Positions 1 to 8,479 of a stretch of 64,000 nt of DNA are shown here, piece by piece (the stretch's first letter is position 1; every line of letters starts with the position of its first letter). The position numbers and the translations under genes were made by a program. This DNA comes from Listeria swaminathanii (GTDB lineage: Bacteria > Bacillota > Bacilli > Lactobacillales > Listeriaceae). The notes under the pieces were generated by a model that did no database searches, was not told the origin of the DNA, and saw nothing but the letters and a program-made list of their open reading frames with translations. The stretch is from the NCBI RefSeq assembly GCF_014229645.1, contig NZ_JAATOD010000001.1:62001-126000 (forward strand). The letters run 5' to 3'.

Positions 1-9
1 TACAGGCAT

Positions 10-46
10 AAAAAGCCTATGATGTAATCAAATCATAGGCTTTTTA
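10..46. terminator. Rho-independent terminator of an upstream gene
   Basis: A perfect 14-bp inverted repeat (AAAAAGCCTATGAT and its complement) with an 8-nt loop ends in T5 on the + strand and carries A5 on the other side, so it can work in both directions. It probably ends a gene that lies left of the window. The following 290 bases up to the first gene are very AT-rich and hold nothing else I recognise. Confidence 0.85.
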
Positions 47-340
47 TGTAGAGATTGAAAAGGAAGTTTAAAGTGGTTTAGTTTCAATTAAAACAATACT
101 TTAATAGTTTATTTATATAAAAATGATAAAATGGAATAGTTGCTTCTACAAGGATATTTGGGATACAATTATGAAGAAGTTATAAGCTATTCAAAGTGTT
201 AAATTAAAAAAAGAATAGAGGGAATGAAGATAATACGATAATTCATAAAAAATGAAAACGATGCTGAAGTTATGATAAAAAAAGTTTATAATTGAACCCA
301 ACAAACACCTCAAAACCACCACGAAAGCCACAGAACGGAA

Positions 341-1123
341 GTGTTAACTATTAACGGAAATTTTACTACAGATGAAAAAAATCAGCGGACATTTTTATTC
401 CCGATGAAAGGGCTTAAGGGGCTTGTATTTGGAATGATTGTTGTGGCGATAATTTTCACGCTATTAACTTATTTAGTCCCCAACCCAGATAAGATAATAA
501 TTCCAGAATCAGTCGAGTTGATTAATAATATAAGAATCGTTGCATTCCTTGCTATTTGCGTATGGATGTTACTAAGAATCGAGTACATCTTCCGCGCGAA
601 AAAACCTTGGAAATATGGATTAGAGTATAGTATTTATTTTCATTTGATACCATGTCTAATAGCCGTTTCATCGATATTTTTTGTGTGGATCGCCTCTATT
701 ACTTTACTTGATAGTAATTATTTATTTTTATGTTTTTCGATAGCTACGAGTATTATGGTGGTATTATCATGCACTTTTTATTTTGTGTTTAAGAAGGATA
801 AAATGGATACAAAAGGTTTTTTCATCATTCCTACAGTTGGCATCATACTGAACATATATGCAGGAATTGTTGTGGGCGTGATGTTAAGTGATTTGTGGGG
901 CGGCGTAATGCATGAAGGCTTGCGTGGCGGAGCGCTAGTCGGTGTGTTTGTCGCGTGTCTTGTGTCACCTAATATATTTTTAGGCGCATTACCTGTTGTT
1001 ATTTGTAATGTATACGCATGGATTACGGGGAAAGATATCAACCTTGATGAACGATATAAAAATGCAGATGGTATTGATCTAAATAAAAACTATCCGCCTA
1101 ATTTCGGTTTGAAAAAGAAATAA
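341..1123 (+). CDS. Polytopic membrane protein of unknown function
   Basis: This 260-residue protein has about six hydrophobic segments, near residues 28-47, 64-80, 98-118, 127-150, 161-181 and 198-229, so it is an integral membrane protein. The C-terminal tail is short and polar. I do not recognise a family or catalytic motif. The assumed start is GTG, preceded only by a weak GGAA, so the true start could be further in, for example the ATG at 404. It is monocistronic, ending just before a strong terminator hairpin. In L. monocytogenes a hypothetical gene sits at this place upstream of the metQNI locus. Confidence 0.6.
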   Translation: MLTINGNFTTDEKNQRTFLFPMKGLKGLVFGMIVVAIIFTLLTYLVPNPDKIIIPESVELINNIRIVAFLAICVWMLLRIEYIFRAKKPWKYGLEYSIYFHLIPCLIAVSSIFFVWIASITLLDSNYLFLCFSIATSIMVVLSCTFYFVFKKDKMDTKGFFIIPTVGIILNIYAGIVVGVMLSDLWGGVMHEGLRGGALVGVFVACLVSPNIFLGALPVVICNVYAWITGKDINLDERYKNADGIDLNKNYPPNFGLKKK

Positions 1124-1125
1124 AA

Positions 1126-1171
1126 AAATATAGTGCGCTCCAAAAGTTGGATTTTGGGGCGCACTATATTT
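1126..1171. terminator. Strong bidirectional terminator hairpin
   Basis: A 13-bp stem (AAATATAGTGCGC with its complement) closes a loop of about 20 nt and is flanked by A and T tracts. It lies right after the membrane-protein gene on + and faces the end of the small - strand gene, so it probably serves both. Confidence 0.8.
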
Positions 1172-1198
1172 ATGAGTAGCGAATGTTAATAAACACTG

Positions 1199-1441
1199 TC
1201 ACGAATGCCTAGACAATTCATCCTCTTGAAGTTCAGTCAAGCAGTAATCTTGCATTTCTTTTGACTTAGAATTAACTTTGATTTGTTCTTCAGCTATTAC
1301 TTTGTCAATGAAGTCGCGGGCTTCTAATAGCGTGCAGCCTGACATATTCATTAGTTCTTTCATAAAAGGTAAATAGTGTTTTTTGGCAAATTCCGCTCTA
1401 TATTTTTCTACATTAACTTCAATATCTCCTAGCCTATACAA
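1199..1441 (-). CDS. Small hypothetical protein, 80 aa
   Basis: An 80-residue charged, soluble protein with no signal peptide or membrane segment. A good Shine-Dalgarno (GAGGAG) lies 8 nt upstream of a TTG codon, which supports TTG as the start. The middle contains a Cys-Thr-Leu-Leu-Glu-Ala stretch, and the protein looks helical throughout. I do not recognise the family. It stands alone between two terminators, so it is likely transcribed on its own. Confidence 0.55.
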   Translation of the reverse strand: MYRLGDIEVNVEKYRAEFAKKHYLPFMKELMNMSGCTLLEARDFIDKVIAEEQIKVNSKSKEMQDYCLTELQEDELSRHS

Positions 1442-1522
1442 TGTTTTTACTCCTCTTTAAATATAAAATAAAAACTAAAAAGTTTATTCCTACAATACCG
1501 TAGGCCTATGTGCAAATTATCT

Positions 1523-1594
1523 AAAAGACCACCTAGTTTAAGCTACGCTATCTTTCTTAGTATATGTTTTCTTTAGGCGCGGGTGGCTTTTTTT
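1523..1594 (-). terminator. Probable terminator of the Crp/Fnr gene
   Basis: Read on the - strand, AAAAGCCACC pairs with GGTGGTCTTTT across a long loop of about 45 nt just past the stop codon of the regulator. The loop is longer than usual, so the call is tentative. Confidence 0.4.
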
Positions 1595-1604
1595 AATCAT
1601 CAAA

Positions 1605-2264
1605 TTATCTATTTTTCACATAATCGTGCAATTCCTTGCTCCTAATAACCCATTCTTTATCGTTTTTCCAAATCTTGCCTTGGTCTTTCAAAAGGGTCAA
1701 TTGCTTGTAAAAACTACTTTTTGAAAGGTTGCTGTAGGCGGCGATTGTGCTTGTGCGCATTTCTTTTGGGAGGATAACACTATCTTTTTCGTAGGTCGTT
1801 CCGTGTAATTTGGCGATATTAGAAAAGGAAAGTTCTAATTTGTCGGATGAACCAGTCTCTGCGAAAAGACTTTTGAAAAAAGCGTGTCGAGCCAAGTCGC
1901 GCATAATGAAAAACTGAAAACCAAAATTCTCTGGGAACATCGAAAGAAAATATTCTAGATCTTTAAACGAATATTTGTAGATTGTACACGGAGAGATGGT
2001 TGTAAATAGGAAACTATCTACGCTTCCTTGGAATAAACTGTAATAATTCACAAAAGATCCTTTTCCTAAGACGGTATAGATATTATTTGATTGCGGATTC
2101 ATCGAAATAGAAACAAACCCTTCCACAATTAAATAGACATGATTATTCCTCGTTGTGAAAGTGTCCACTAATTCTGTATGTTTTGGAACTTTTAACTTTT
2201 CATAGTTAATATTGCCTTCATCAGAAAGTCGAACAAACTCTTTATAATTAAATAGCGGATCCAT
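1605..2264 (-). CDS. Crp/Fnr (PrfA-like) transcription regulator
   Basis: A 219-residue protein with the layout of the Crp/Fnr superfamily: an N-terminal cyclic-nucleotide-binding-like beta roll (about residues 20-120, with the LIVEGFVSI and LGKGSFVNY turns), a dimerisation helix (about 120-145) and a C-terminal winged helix-turn-helix (about 150-210, MRTSTIAAYSNLSKSSFYKQ). There are no Fnr-type cysteine clusters, so it is not an obvious iron-sulphur sensor. Listeria encodes many paralogues of this kind besides PrfA. It is transcribed alone, from an AT-rich upstream region. Ligand and targets cannot be told from the sequence. Confidence 0.8.
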   Translation of the reverse strand: MDPLFNYKEFVRLSDEGNINYEKLKVPKHTELVDTFTTRNNHVYLIVEGFVSISMNPQSNNIYTVLGKGSFVNYYSLFQGSVDSFLFTTISPCTIYKYSFKDLEYFLSMFPENFGFQFFIMRDLARHAFFKSLFAETGSSDKLELSFSNIAKLHGTTYEKDSVILPKEMRTSTIAAYSNLSKSSFYKQLTLLKDQGKIWKNDKEWVIRSKELHDYVKNR

Positions 2265-2423
2265 AATTAGCAGCCCCTTTGCTTCTTTCGTTAACTATAA
2301 TACATAATATCAAAATTAACAAAAATAAATACACATTATTTATACCAAATTGCCGCTTTAGTATAGATAATGTGTATATTTAATGAGGAAAGGGGACGAA
2401 AATGCTGTTTTTCCCCTTAATAT

Positions 2424-3203
2424 TTAGTAAAGTTCAGGGCGTCTATCGGTGAAAACGGGAATGATTCCGCGTGTTTCAGCAACAAGATTTAAGTCGATTT
2501 CCGCGTAAATATTTCCTTCTTCTTCACCGCCATGAACGACAATGTTTCCAAGTGGATCAATGACAAGCGAGTGACCGTTGAAATGATTATTCGGATCATC
2601 GCCAACTCGATTGACTGCAACGACGAAAGCTTGGTTTTCAATCGCGCGGGCAATAAGAAGTTGTTCCCACTGAGTTACGCGCTCAGCAGGCCACTGAGCG
2701 GAAACAAAGATTACTTCTGAGCCTTCGGAAGTATGTTTGCGAATCCATTCCGGGAATCTAATATCATAACAGATGAAACCGGCACAAGAAACACCGTCCA
2801 GTCGAAATAGATTTTTATCATTTCCGGCTTCTAAATATAAATGCTCATTCATAAGCTGGAATAAGTGAACCTTTTTATATGAAGAAAGTAGTCCACCATA
2901 TTTATCGAAAGCGTACATTGTATTAGAAAATTTGTTTCCTTCTGAGATAGAAACCGAGCCGCCGATAATAGCGATTTGGTGTTTTTCAGAAAGTCCTGCT
3001 AAAAATTCTTTTGTTCTTTCCCCATTTAAATCAGCAACCCCAGCTAATTCATTTAAAGCATAACCGGTATTCCACATTTCTGGTAAAACTGCGATATCGG
3101 CCCCATTTTTTGCAGCTTCGACTATAGCTTTTTCAATCCGCGCATAGTTTGCATCTGGATATTTAAAAACTACATCGGTTTGACATAATGCCAACTTCCA
3201 CAT
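2424..3203 (-). CDS. Carbon-nitrogen hydrolase, omega-amidase-like (nitrilase superfamily)
   Basis: A 259-residue cytoplasmic enzyme with the Glu-Lys-Cys triad of the nitrilase superfamily: Glu in AVLPEMWNTGYAL (about residue 42), Lys in SSYKKVHLF (about 112) and Cys in GFICYDIRFPEW (about 146). The size and the FP-W context fit the omega-amidase (YafV/MtnU) branch, which turns alpha-ketoglutaramate or related omega-amides into the keto acid plus ammonia. It follows metQNI on the same strand with a hairpin between. An MtnE-like aminotransferase stands across the riboswitch, so a role in methionine-linked glutamine transamination is a reasonable inference. The exact substrate is not visible. 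Confidence 0.8.
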   Translation of the reverse strand: MWKLALCQTDVVFKYPDANYARIEKAIVEAAKNGADIAVLPEMWNTGYALNELAGVADLNGERTKEFLAGLSEKHQIAIIGGSVSISEGNKFSNTMYAFDKYGGLLSSYKKVHLFQLMNEHLYLEAGNDKNLFRLDGVSCAGFICYDIRFPEWIRKHTSEGSEVIFVSAQWPAERVTQWEQLLIARAIENQAFVVAVNRVGDDPNNHFNGHSLVIDPLGNIVVHGGEEEGNIYAEIDLNLVAETRGIIPVFTDRRPELY

Positions 3204-3237
3204 GTTCTTCGCTCCCTTTTTCTTTTAAAAATAACAC

Positions 3238-3281
3238 AAGCTTGGTGACGAGTCCATACTGGAACACTGCGCACCAAGCTC
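3238..3281 (-). terminator. Hairpin between metI and the nitrilase gene
   Basis: AGCTTGGTG and its complement form a 9-bp stem with a loop of about 24 nt right after metI. On the - strand it is followed by TGTGTTATTTTT rather than a clean U run, so it may be a leaky terminator or an RNA-stabilising hairpin that lowers expression of the nitrilase gene. Confidence 0.5.
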
Positions 3282-3292
3282 TAAGTAGTGAA

Positions 3293-3955
3293 TTAATCTT
3301 TTTTTAGACGTCTAGATAAGAAGTTTCCGAATGATTGTAGTGCTTGAACCATGATAATTAAAATAATGATGGTTGTATACATTACAGTAGGCTCAAAACG
3401 TTGGAAACCATATTGGTATGCAATTGTTCCAAGACCGCCAGCACCAACAAGTCCAGCCATCGCAGTTGCGCCGATTAGCCCGATTGTTGCGATAGTTAAA
3501 CCAAGAACGATACCAGACCGAGCTTCACGAATAACGACACTCCAAATGATTTTTGGTGTAGAAATTCCCATTGCTTGATAGGCTTCAACAACTCCGCGGT
3601 CAACTTCCAGCAGGGCAGACTCCATTAAGCGGGCGATGTAAGGTGCCGTAAATACAACAAGTGGCATAATTACACCTTGAATCCCAATAGTAGTACCGAC
3701 AACAAAACGTGTTACCGGAATCATTAAGAATAACAAAATGATAAACGGCAGCGAACGTAAAATATTAATGACCCAGTTTAAAATACTATAAGCAATCCGA
3801 TTTTCCGATTGACCACCTTTACGCGTTAATGTTAAAAATACGCCAAGTGGTAAACCAATCGCGAGTGAAATTACTAGTGTAATCCCAGTCATCGTCAGTG
3901 TTTCTAGAAATCCTTGCCAAAGTATCGGTCCCCATTCTTCAAAAAACAAACTCAT
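3293..3955 (-). CDS. metI: Methionine ABC transporter permease MetI
   Basis: A 220-residue membrane permease with about five transmembrane helices and the ABC permease coupling loop (EAYQAMGISTPKIIWSVV, residues about 136-153; the EAA motif), which docks on the MetN ATPase. Length and the ALLEVDRGVVEAYQAMG context match the MetI family (also called MetP). It is the third gene of metQNI, and its ATG overlaps the metN stop by 4 bp, which points to translational coupling. Expression should be off when SAM is high because the S-box leads the operon. Confidence 0.93.
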   Translation of the reverse strand: MSLFFEEWGPILWQGFLETLTMTGITLVISLAIGLPLGVFLTLTRKGGQSENRIAYSILNWVINILRSLPFIILLFLMIPVTRFVVGTTIGIQGVIMPLVVFTAPYIARLMESALLEVDRGVVEAYQAMGISTPKIIWSVVIREARSGIVLGLTIATIGLIGATAMAGLVGAGGLGTIAYQYGFQRFEPTVMYTTIIILIIMVQALQSFGNFLSRRLKKD

Positions 3956-4968
3956 AGTAACTCGACCTCCTCAACAACGACCCCAGACTCTTTCAAATAA
4001 GCAATTGCTTTACTATATTCCGCTTCGTCACCTTTTAAATGAACAAGCAGTTTTCCAAGTGTTCCATTTTTCAAATGATCAATTCCGCCAGCTAAAATGC
4101 TTGGAAGAACGTCGAATTTGCGTGATACAAGAGCGAGTGCAGGCTCGTCCGCTTCGTCTCCAATAAAATGAAGGGAAACCAATTTACCAGTTGCGATGTA
4201 TTTTTCAAGCAAATCTTGTGGGATATCGAAACTAGCTTCTGATCCAACAAAACGCTTGGTTGTCGCATGTTTTGCTTTCGTGAAAATATCAAGGACGGTA
4301 CCTTGTTCCACTAAATGTCCATTTTCCATTACAGCGACCCGGTCACAAATACGTTGAATGACATCAAGTTCATGTGTAATTAAGAAAATCGTAATGCCGA
4401 GTTCCGCATTAATTTTAAGTAACAGTTGCAAAATTGCTTCTGTTGTTTCAGGGTCCAAGGCGCTTGTTGCTTCATCGCTTAAGAGAATTTCTGGTTCATG
4501 CGCAAGAGCACGAGCAATCGCAACACGTTGTTTTTGACCGCCAGAAAGTTGGCTTGGATAGTTGTTTCGTTTATCCTCTAGGCCAACGATTGACAAGTAT
4601 TTATTCACGCGTGTTTCGATTTCGTCTTTTGGAACGCCTTCTAATTTTAATGGTTTGGCAATGTTATCATAGACAGTTGCGGTTTTCAGTAAGTTATATC
4701 CTTGGAAAATCATGCCGATTTTCCGACGTGCGACACGAAGTTCTTTACTTGATAGGGTAGATAAGTTCTTCCCATCAATCACAACTTGGCCAGCATCTGG
4801 ACGTTCAAGCAAGTTGATGCAACGAACGAGCGTACTTTTTCCAGCGCCACTGTAACCAACGACACCGAAAATTTCTCCTTTTTCGACTGTAATAGAAACA
4901 TTTTTGACGGCTTCTACGGTTTTTCCATTTACATTAAATGATTTTGAAACTTGATGTAATTCGATCAA
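3952..4968 (-). CDS. metN: Methionine ABC transporter ATPase MetN
   Basis: A 338-residue ATPase with Walker A (GYSGAGKST, about residues 38-46), the signature LSGGQKQR, Walker B (ILLSDEATSALD) and the switch His (ITHELD). The C-terminal 80 residues form the NIL domain, which in MetN binds L-methionine and gives transinhibition. The start is TTG, preceded by GGGAG at normal spacing; an ATG does not fit. It lies between metQ and metI in one operon. Confidence 0.95.
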   Translation of the reverse strand: MIELHQVSKSFNVNGKTVEAVKNVSITVEKGEIFGVVGYSGAGKSTLVRCINLLERPDAGQVVIDGKNLSTLSSKELRVARRKIGMIFQGYNLLKTATVYDNIAKPLKLEGVPKDEIETRVNKYLSIVGLEDKRNNYPSQLSGGQKQRVAIARALAHEPEILLSDEATSALDPETTEAILQLLLKINAELGITIFLITHELDVIQRICDRVAVMENGHLVEQGTVLDIFTKAKHATTKRFVGSEASFDIPQDLLEKYIATGKLVSLHFIGDEADEPALALVSRKFDVLPSILAGGIDHLKNGTLGKLLVHLKGDEAEYSKAIAYLKESGVVVEEVELL

Positions 4969-4982
4969 AATAAAACAACTCC

Positions 4983-5804
4983 CTAGAATGCAGGTACTAC
5001 AGACCCATTAAATTCTTTTTCAATAAATGCTTTTACTTCATCTGAATGGTAATATTTTTCTAATGTTTTAACGACTTCATCGTCTTTGTTAGCGCTACGA
5101 ACGACAAATACGTTTGGATATGGATTGTCTTTTGTTGGTTCGTGGTAAATGGCATCTTTATTAATAGAAAGTCCAGCGCCCATTGCAAAGTTAGTGTTGA
5201 TAGCTGCGGCTGCAACTTCATCTAATTGTGCAGGGATTTGAGAAGCTTCTAGTTCAACGATTTCAAGGTCAAGTGGGTTTTCAGCAATGTCTTTTTTCGT
5301 TGCTTTTTCTTCCACGCCATCTTTTAATTTAATAACGCCAGCATCTTCAAAAAGTTTTAAACCACGGTATTCGTTACTTGGATCGTTTGGCACGGCAATT
5401 TTGTCGCCTTTTTTAAGATTTTTCAAGTCTTTAATATCGTTGGAGTAAATACCCATTGGGAATGCTACTGTTTTAAAAGCAACGTCTAATTTGTAGCCTT
5501 TATCTTTCTTTTGTTGCTCTAAAAATGGAATTGTTTGGTAGTTATTCGCATCCAAATCACCATCGTTTAAAGCTGTATTTGGTGTATTATAATCATCAAA
5601 TGTTTTGATTTTGATTTCAAGACCATCTTTTTTCGCTAATTTTTGAACTTCCTCAGCGATTTGTTGGTGAGGTCCTGCTGTTGTTCCAATTGTAATTTTT
5701 TCTGTGCTCAAGGCTTTATCATCACTACCGCCTCCGCACGCTGCTAATCCTAAAACAAGGCTTGATGCAAGTAAAATTCCTAACCCTTTTGTTAATTTTC
5801 TCAT
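4983..5804 (-). CDS. metQ: Methionine-binding lipoprotein MetQ
   Basis: A 273-residue NlpA-family substrate-binding lipoprotein. The signal peptide ends in the lipobox LAAC, with the acylated Cys at residue 23, followed by a Gly-Ser linker. Motifs typical of MetQ are visible: TIGTTAGPHQQI near the N-terminus, DDYNTPNTALNDGDLDANN, and the internal FKTVAFPMGIYS. It is anchored on the outer face of the membrane and delivers methionine to MetNI. GGAGG precedes the ATG. It is the first gene after the SAM riboswitch. Confidence 0.94.
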   Translation of the reverse strand: MRKLTKGLGILLASSLVLGLAACGGGSDDKALSTEKITIGTTAGPHQQIAEEVQKLAKKDGLEIKIKTFDDYNTPNTALNDGDLDANNYQTIPFLEQQKKDKGYKLDVAFKTVAFPMGIYSNDIKDLKNLKKGDKIAVPNDPSNEYRGLKLFEDAGVIKLKDGVEEKATKKDIAENPLDLEIVELEASQIPAQLDEVAAAAINTNFAMGAGLSINKDAIYHEPTKDNPYPNVFVVRSANKDDEVVKTLEKYYHSDEVKAFIEKEFNGSVVPAF

Positions 5805-5860
5805 CTTTTTTTCCTCCCTAGTATGTTGTGTGATTATCCAGATTTATTCATGAAAGCAAT

Positions 5861-5894
5861 AAAAAAACTTCTCTATTTTAGAATAGAGAAGTGG
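5861..5894 (-). terminator. Riboswitch expression-platform terminator
   Basis: On the - strand ACTTCTCTATT and its complement form a near-perfect stem with a short loop, followed by seven Us. It lies between the S-box aptamer and metQ and is the terminator that SAM binding should allow to form. Confidence 0.85.
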
Positions 5895-6035
5895 AAAGTC
5901 GAACATATCCAGCTCCTCTTATCTACCAAAACGGAATACACCATTTTGCTGGAATTAGCACCTTCACTTTACGCTTAAATAAAGTTAGGTTGCCGGGCTT
6001 CATCGGGCCAGTCCCTCTGCCGCTCTCGATAAGAG
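5895..6035 (-). promoter_or_regulatory. SAM-I (S-box) riboswitch of metQNI
   Basis: Reading the - strand from 6035, the sequence shows the S-box hallmarks in order: CTTATCGAGAG closing helix P1, the CAGAGGGACTGG and GATGAAGCCCGGCAACC core, and the GATAAGAGGAGC strand that returns to P1 near 5915. A terminator follows before metQ. In this family SAM stabilises P1 and favours the terminator, so metQNI is expressed when SAM is low. Confidence 0.93.
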
Positions 6036-6187
6036 AAAATATTTTAGAAAAACCTGTTAGTTAAAAATATACGCATTTTAGCTTAATTTGTCAATGCTTT
6101 TTTAAGTTTTAAAAAAATCATACTGGACAAATACTTCAGAAAACTTTACTATTTTAATCAATGAAACTTAAAAAGGACGGGTGTCGT

Positions 6188-7369
6188 ATGAAAATTTCCA
6201 AACGCTTGCAAAATTTACCAGATCAGTTTTTTTCTAGCCTTGTAGAAAAAGTTGGAAAAAAGGTGGCTGAAGGTCATGATGTAATTAACCTCGGTCAAGG
6301 AAACCCAGACCAGCCAACACCCAAACACATTGTGGAAGCAATGAAAACAGCCTCAGAAAAACCAATGAACCACAAATATTCCTTGTTTCGTGGAAAACAT
6401 GAGTTAAAACAAGCCGCTGCGGATTTTTATGCGCGTGAATATAATGTAACGATTGATCCAAATACAGAAGTAGCAATTTTATTTGGTACAAAAACAGGCT
6501 TAGTGGAGTTGCCGATGTGTTTAATGGATCCGGGCGATGTGATGCTTTTGCCGGACCCGGGCTATCCTGATTATTTGTCCGGCGTAGTTCTAGGCGAAGT
6601 TCAATTTGAAAAAATGCCGCTAATTGCCGAAAATGCTTTTTTACCCGATTTCACAAAAATCCCAGAAGACATAGCTGAAAAAGCAGAATTAATGTATTTA
6701 AATTATCCTAATAATCCAACTGGCGCAGTAGCAACGGCAGATTTTTTTGAAGAAACGGTTGCTTTTGCGAAAGAGCATAATGTGGTTATTGCACACGATT
6801 TTGCATATGGAGGCATTGGTTTTGATGGCGAGAAGCCGATTAGTTTTTTAGAAACGAACGGCGCGAAAGAAGTCGGGATTGAACTATATACGCTTTCGAA
6901 AACATACAATATGGCGGGCTGGCGCGTTGGTTTTGCAGTCGGAAATAGTGAAGTCATTGAAGCAATCAACCTGATTCAAGATCATATGTACGTAAGTCTT
7001 TTCCCTGGAATTCAAGATGCAGCAATAGAAGCGTTAACGGGCGATCAGACATGTGTAAAAGAATTGACTGCGCGCTATGAAAGTCGCAGAAATGCATTTA
7101 TTTCAGCCTGCAACGATATTGGTTGGAAAGCAGTTGCTCCAGCGGGTTCCTTTTTTGCTTGGATGCCGGTTCCAGAAGATTTTACAAGTAGTGAATTCGC
7201 GGACTATCTATTAGAAGAAGTGAGCGTTGCCGTTGCGGATGGAAGTGGCTTCGGAGAGTTTGGCGAAGGATATGTGCGCGTTGGGCTTTTAATGGACGAA
7301 GAACGATTGGAAGAGGCGGTAACACGGATTGCCAAGCTGCATCTGTTTGATAAAGTGGCTCAAAAGTAA
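6188..7369 (+). CDS. PLP aminotransferase, MtnE-like class I/II
   Basis: A fold-type I aminotransferase of 393 residues. Key motifs are INLGQGNPDQPTP near the N-terminus, NYPNNPTGA, and the PLP lysine in YTLSKTYNMAGWR. The wording closely resembles Bacillus MtnE, which makes methionine from 4-methylthio-2-oxobutyrate with glutamine-type donors; this comparison is from memory. I chose the ATG at 6188 because AAAAGGA lies 10 nt before it; an in-frame ATG at 6161 lacks a better site. It is divergent from metQNI, and the omega-amidase-like gene lies just beyond that operon, which supports a methionine role. Confidence 0.85.
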   Translation: MKISKRLQNLPDQFFSSLVEKVGKKVAEGHDVINLGQGNPDQPTPKHIVEAMKTASEKPMNHKYSLFRGKHELKQAAADFYAREYNVTIDPNTEVAILFGTKTGLVELPMCLMDPGDVMLLPDPGYPDYLSGVVLGEVQFEKMPLIAENAFLPDFTKIPEDIAEKAELMYLNYPNNPTGAVATADFFEETVAFAKEHNVVIAHDFAYGGIGFDGEKPISFLETNGAKEVGIELYTLSKTYNMAGWRVGFAVGNSEVIEAINLIQDHMYVSLFPGIQDAAIEALTGDQTCVKELTARYESRRNAFISACNDIGWKAVAPAGSFFAWMPVPEDFTSSEFADYLLEEVSVAVADGSGFGEFGEGYVRVGLLMDEERLEEAVTRIAKLHLFDKVAQK

Positions 7370-7407
7370 GTGATTAGCCAATTTTAAAGGGAAATCGCTT
7401 GTAATAA

Positions 7408-7436
7408 TTCAGATAATTACTGGTATGTGTTATAAT
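7408..7436 (+). promoter_or_regulatory. Probable promoter of walR
   Basis: An extended -10 (TGTTATAAT, hexamer 7431-7436) has a TTCAGA -35-like hexamer 17 nt upstream. It leaves a 5' leader of about 140 nt before walR. The assignment rests on sequence only. Confidence 0.5.
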
Positions 7437-7580
7437 TGATTAGTAAGTGTATTCTTAGCATGTTGTTTTATGAAGGCAGGCCAGAATTTAAAGTGTTTAG
7501 TGAGATTTTTACGCATTAAATAAAAAATATCTGTCCCGGTTAAAGCCGGCGAAATCCAGGAATGAGAGGACTGTAAAAAA

Positions 7581-8294
7581 ATGGCAGAAAAGAAAATTCT
7601 TGTAGTAGATGACGAAAAACCGATTGCGGATATAGTTAAGTTTAATCTAAATAAAGAAGGCTTTGATGTATACTGCGCCTATGATGGCGATGAAGCGTTA
7701 GAACTTGTAGAAGAGGTTCAGCCAGATTTGATTTTACTCGATATTATGCTTCCTGGTCGTGATGGTATCGAAGTATGTCGTGAAGTTCGTAAAAAATATG
7801 ATATGCCAATAATTATGGTAACAGCGAAAGATTCCGAAATTGATAAAGTTATCGGACTAGAACTTGGTGCCGATGATTATGTAACGAAACCATTTAGTAA
7901 CCGCGAATTAATTGCTCGTGTGAAAGCTAACTTGCGCCGTCACAGCCAAGTAAGTTCTAGCGCAGCCGAGGAAGAAGAAAACAGCGAACTAGAAATTGGC
8001 TCGTTAATCATCCATCCAGACGCATATGTTGCTTCTAAACGTGGAGAAACAATCGAACTAACGCACCGCGAATTCGAATTACTACACTATTTAGCGAAAC
8101 ATATGGGACAAGTAATGACACGTGAACATTTACTCCAAACGGTTTGGGGCTATGATTACTTCGGAGACGTTCGTACAGTTGACGTTACTGTTCGTCGTTT
8201 ACGTGAAAAAATTGAAGATAACCCAAGTCATCCAGCGTGGCTAGTAACAAGACGCGGAGTTGGCTATTATTTACGCAATCCAGAACAAGAATAA
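7581..8294 (+). CDS. walR: Essential cell-wall response regulator WalR (YycF/VicR)
   Basis: A 237-residue OmpR-family regulator. The receiver domain (1-120) has the acidic pocket VVDDE, the phosphoacceptor Asp near residue 54 in [10 protein letters not shown], and Lys in [10 protein letters not shown]. The C-terminal winged helix (about 135-232) ends with TRRGVGYYL. WalR controls autolysins and wall metabolism and is essential in most Firmicutes. The gene heads the walRK-yycHIJ-htrA cluster. A terminator-like hairpin separates it from walK, so the two may not be made in equal amounts. Confidence 0.97.
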   Translation: MAEKKILVVDDEKPIADIVKFNLNKEGFDVYCAYDGDEALELVEEVQPDLILLDIMLPGRDGIEVCREVRKKYDMPIIMVTAKDSEIDKVIGLELGADDYVTKPFSNRELIARVKANLRRHSQVSSSAAEEEENSELEIGSLIIHPDAYVASKRGETIELTHREFELLHYLAKHMGQVMTREHLLQTVWGYDYFGDVRTVDVTVRRLREKIEDNPSHPAWLVTRRGVGYYLRNPEQE

Positions 8295-8302
8295 ATAAAT
8301 GA

Positions 8303-8346
8303 GAAGTGGTCGCCAAGCTGAAAAAACTTGGAGGACCACTTTTTTT
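8303..8346 (+). terminator. Terminator hairpin between walR and walK
   Basis: AAGTGGTC pairs with GGACCACTT, with an inner stem CCAAG/CTTGG, and is followed by T7. It has the form of a genuine intrinsic terminator and sits inside what is usually described as one operon. Confidence 0.8.
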
Positions 8347-8432
8347 GGGTATATCCGCTTAGGTCCTTGTTATTTTTATAAACAAATCGACCCAATTAAT
8401 AGGAAAAACAATACGTCTACCCCGCAACATAT

Positions 8433-8440
8433 GGTATACT
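8433..8440 (+). promoter_or_regulatory. Possible walK promoter (extended -10)
   Basis: TGGTATACT is an extended -10 lying about 40 nt before the walK start and after the intercistronic terminator. No good -35 is visible, which fits an extended -10 promoter but keeps the call weak. Confidence 0.35.
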
Positions 8441-8479
8441 AATTTAAATATATTACCCCGAATAGGAGTAGAACAACTT

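Noticed and set aside
333..350. A PrfA box near GTGTTAACTATTAACGG at the first gene
   Set aside because: The PrfA box is a 14-bp palindrome (TTAACAnnTGTTAA); this sequence matches only one half and overlaps the presumed start codon.
7441..7580. A riboswitch in the walR leader
   Set aside because: The short CCGGTTAAAGCCGG-type inverted repeat at 7535-7550 is not followed by a terminator or any aptamer pattern I know; it may be only a small hairpin near the ribosome site.
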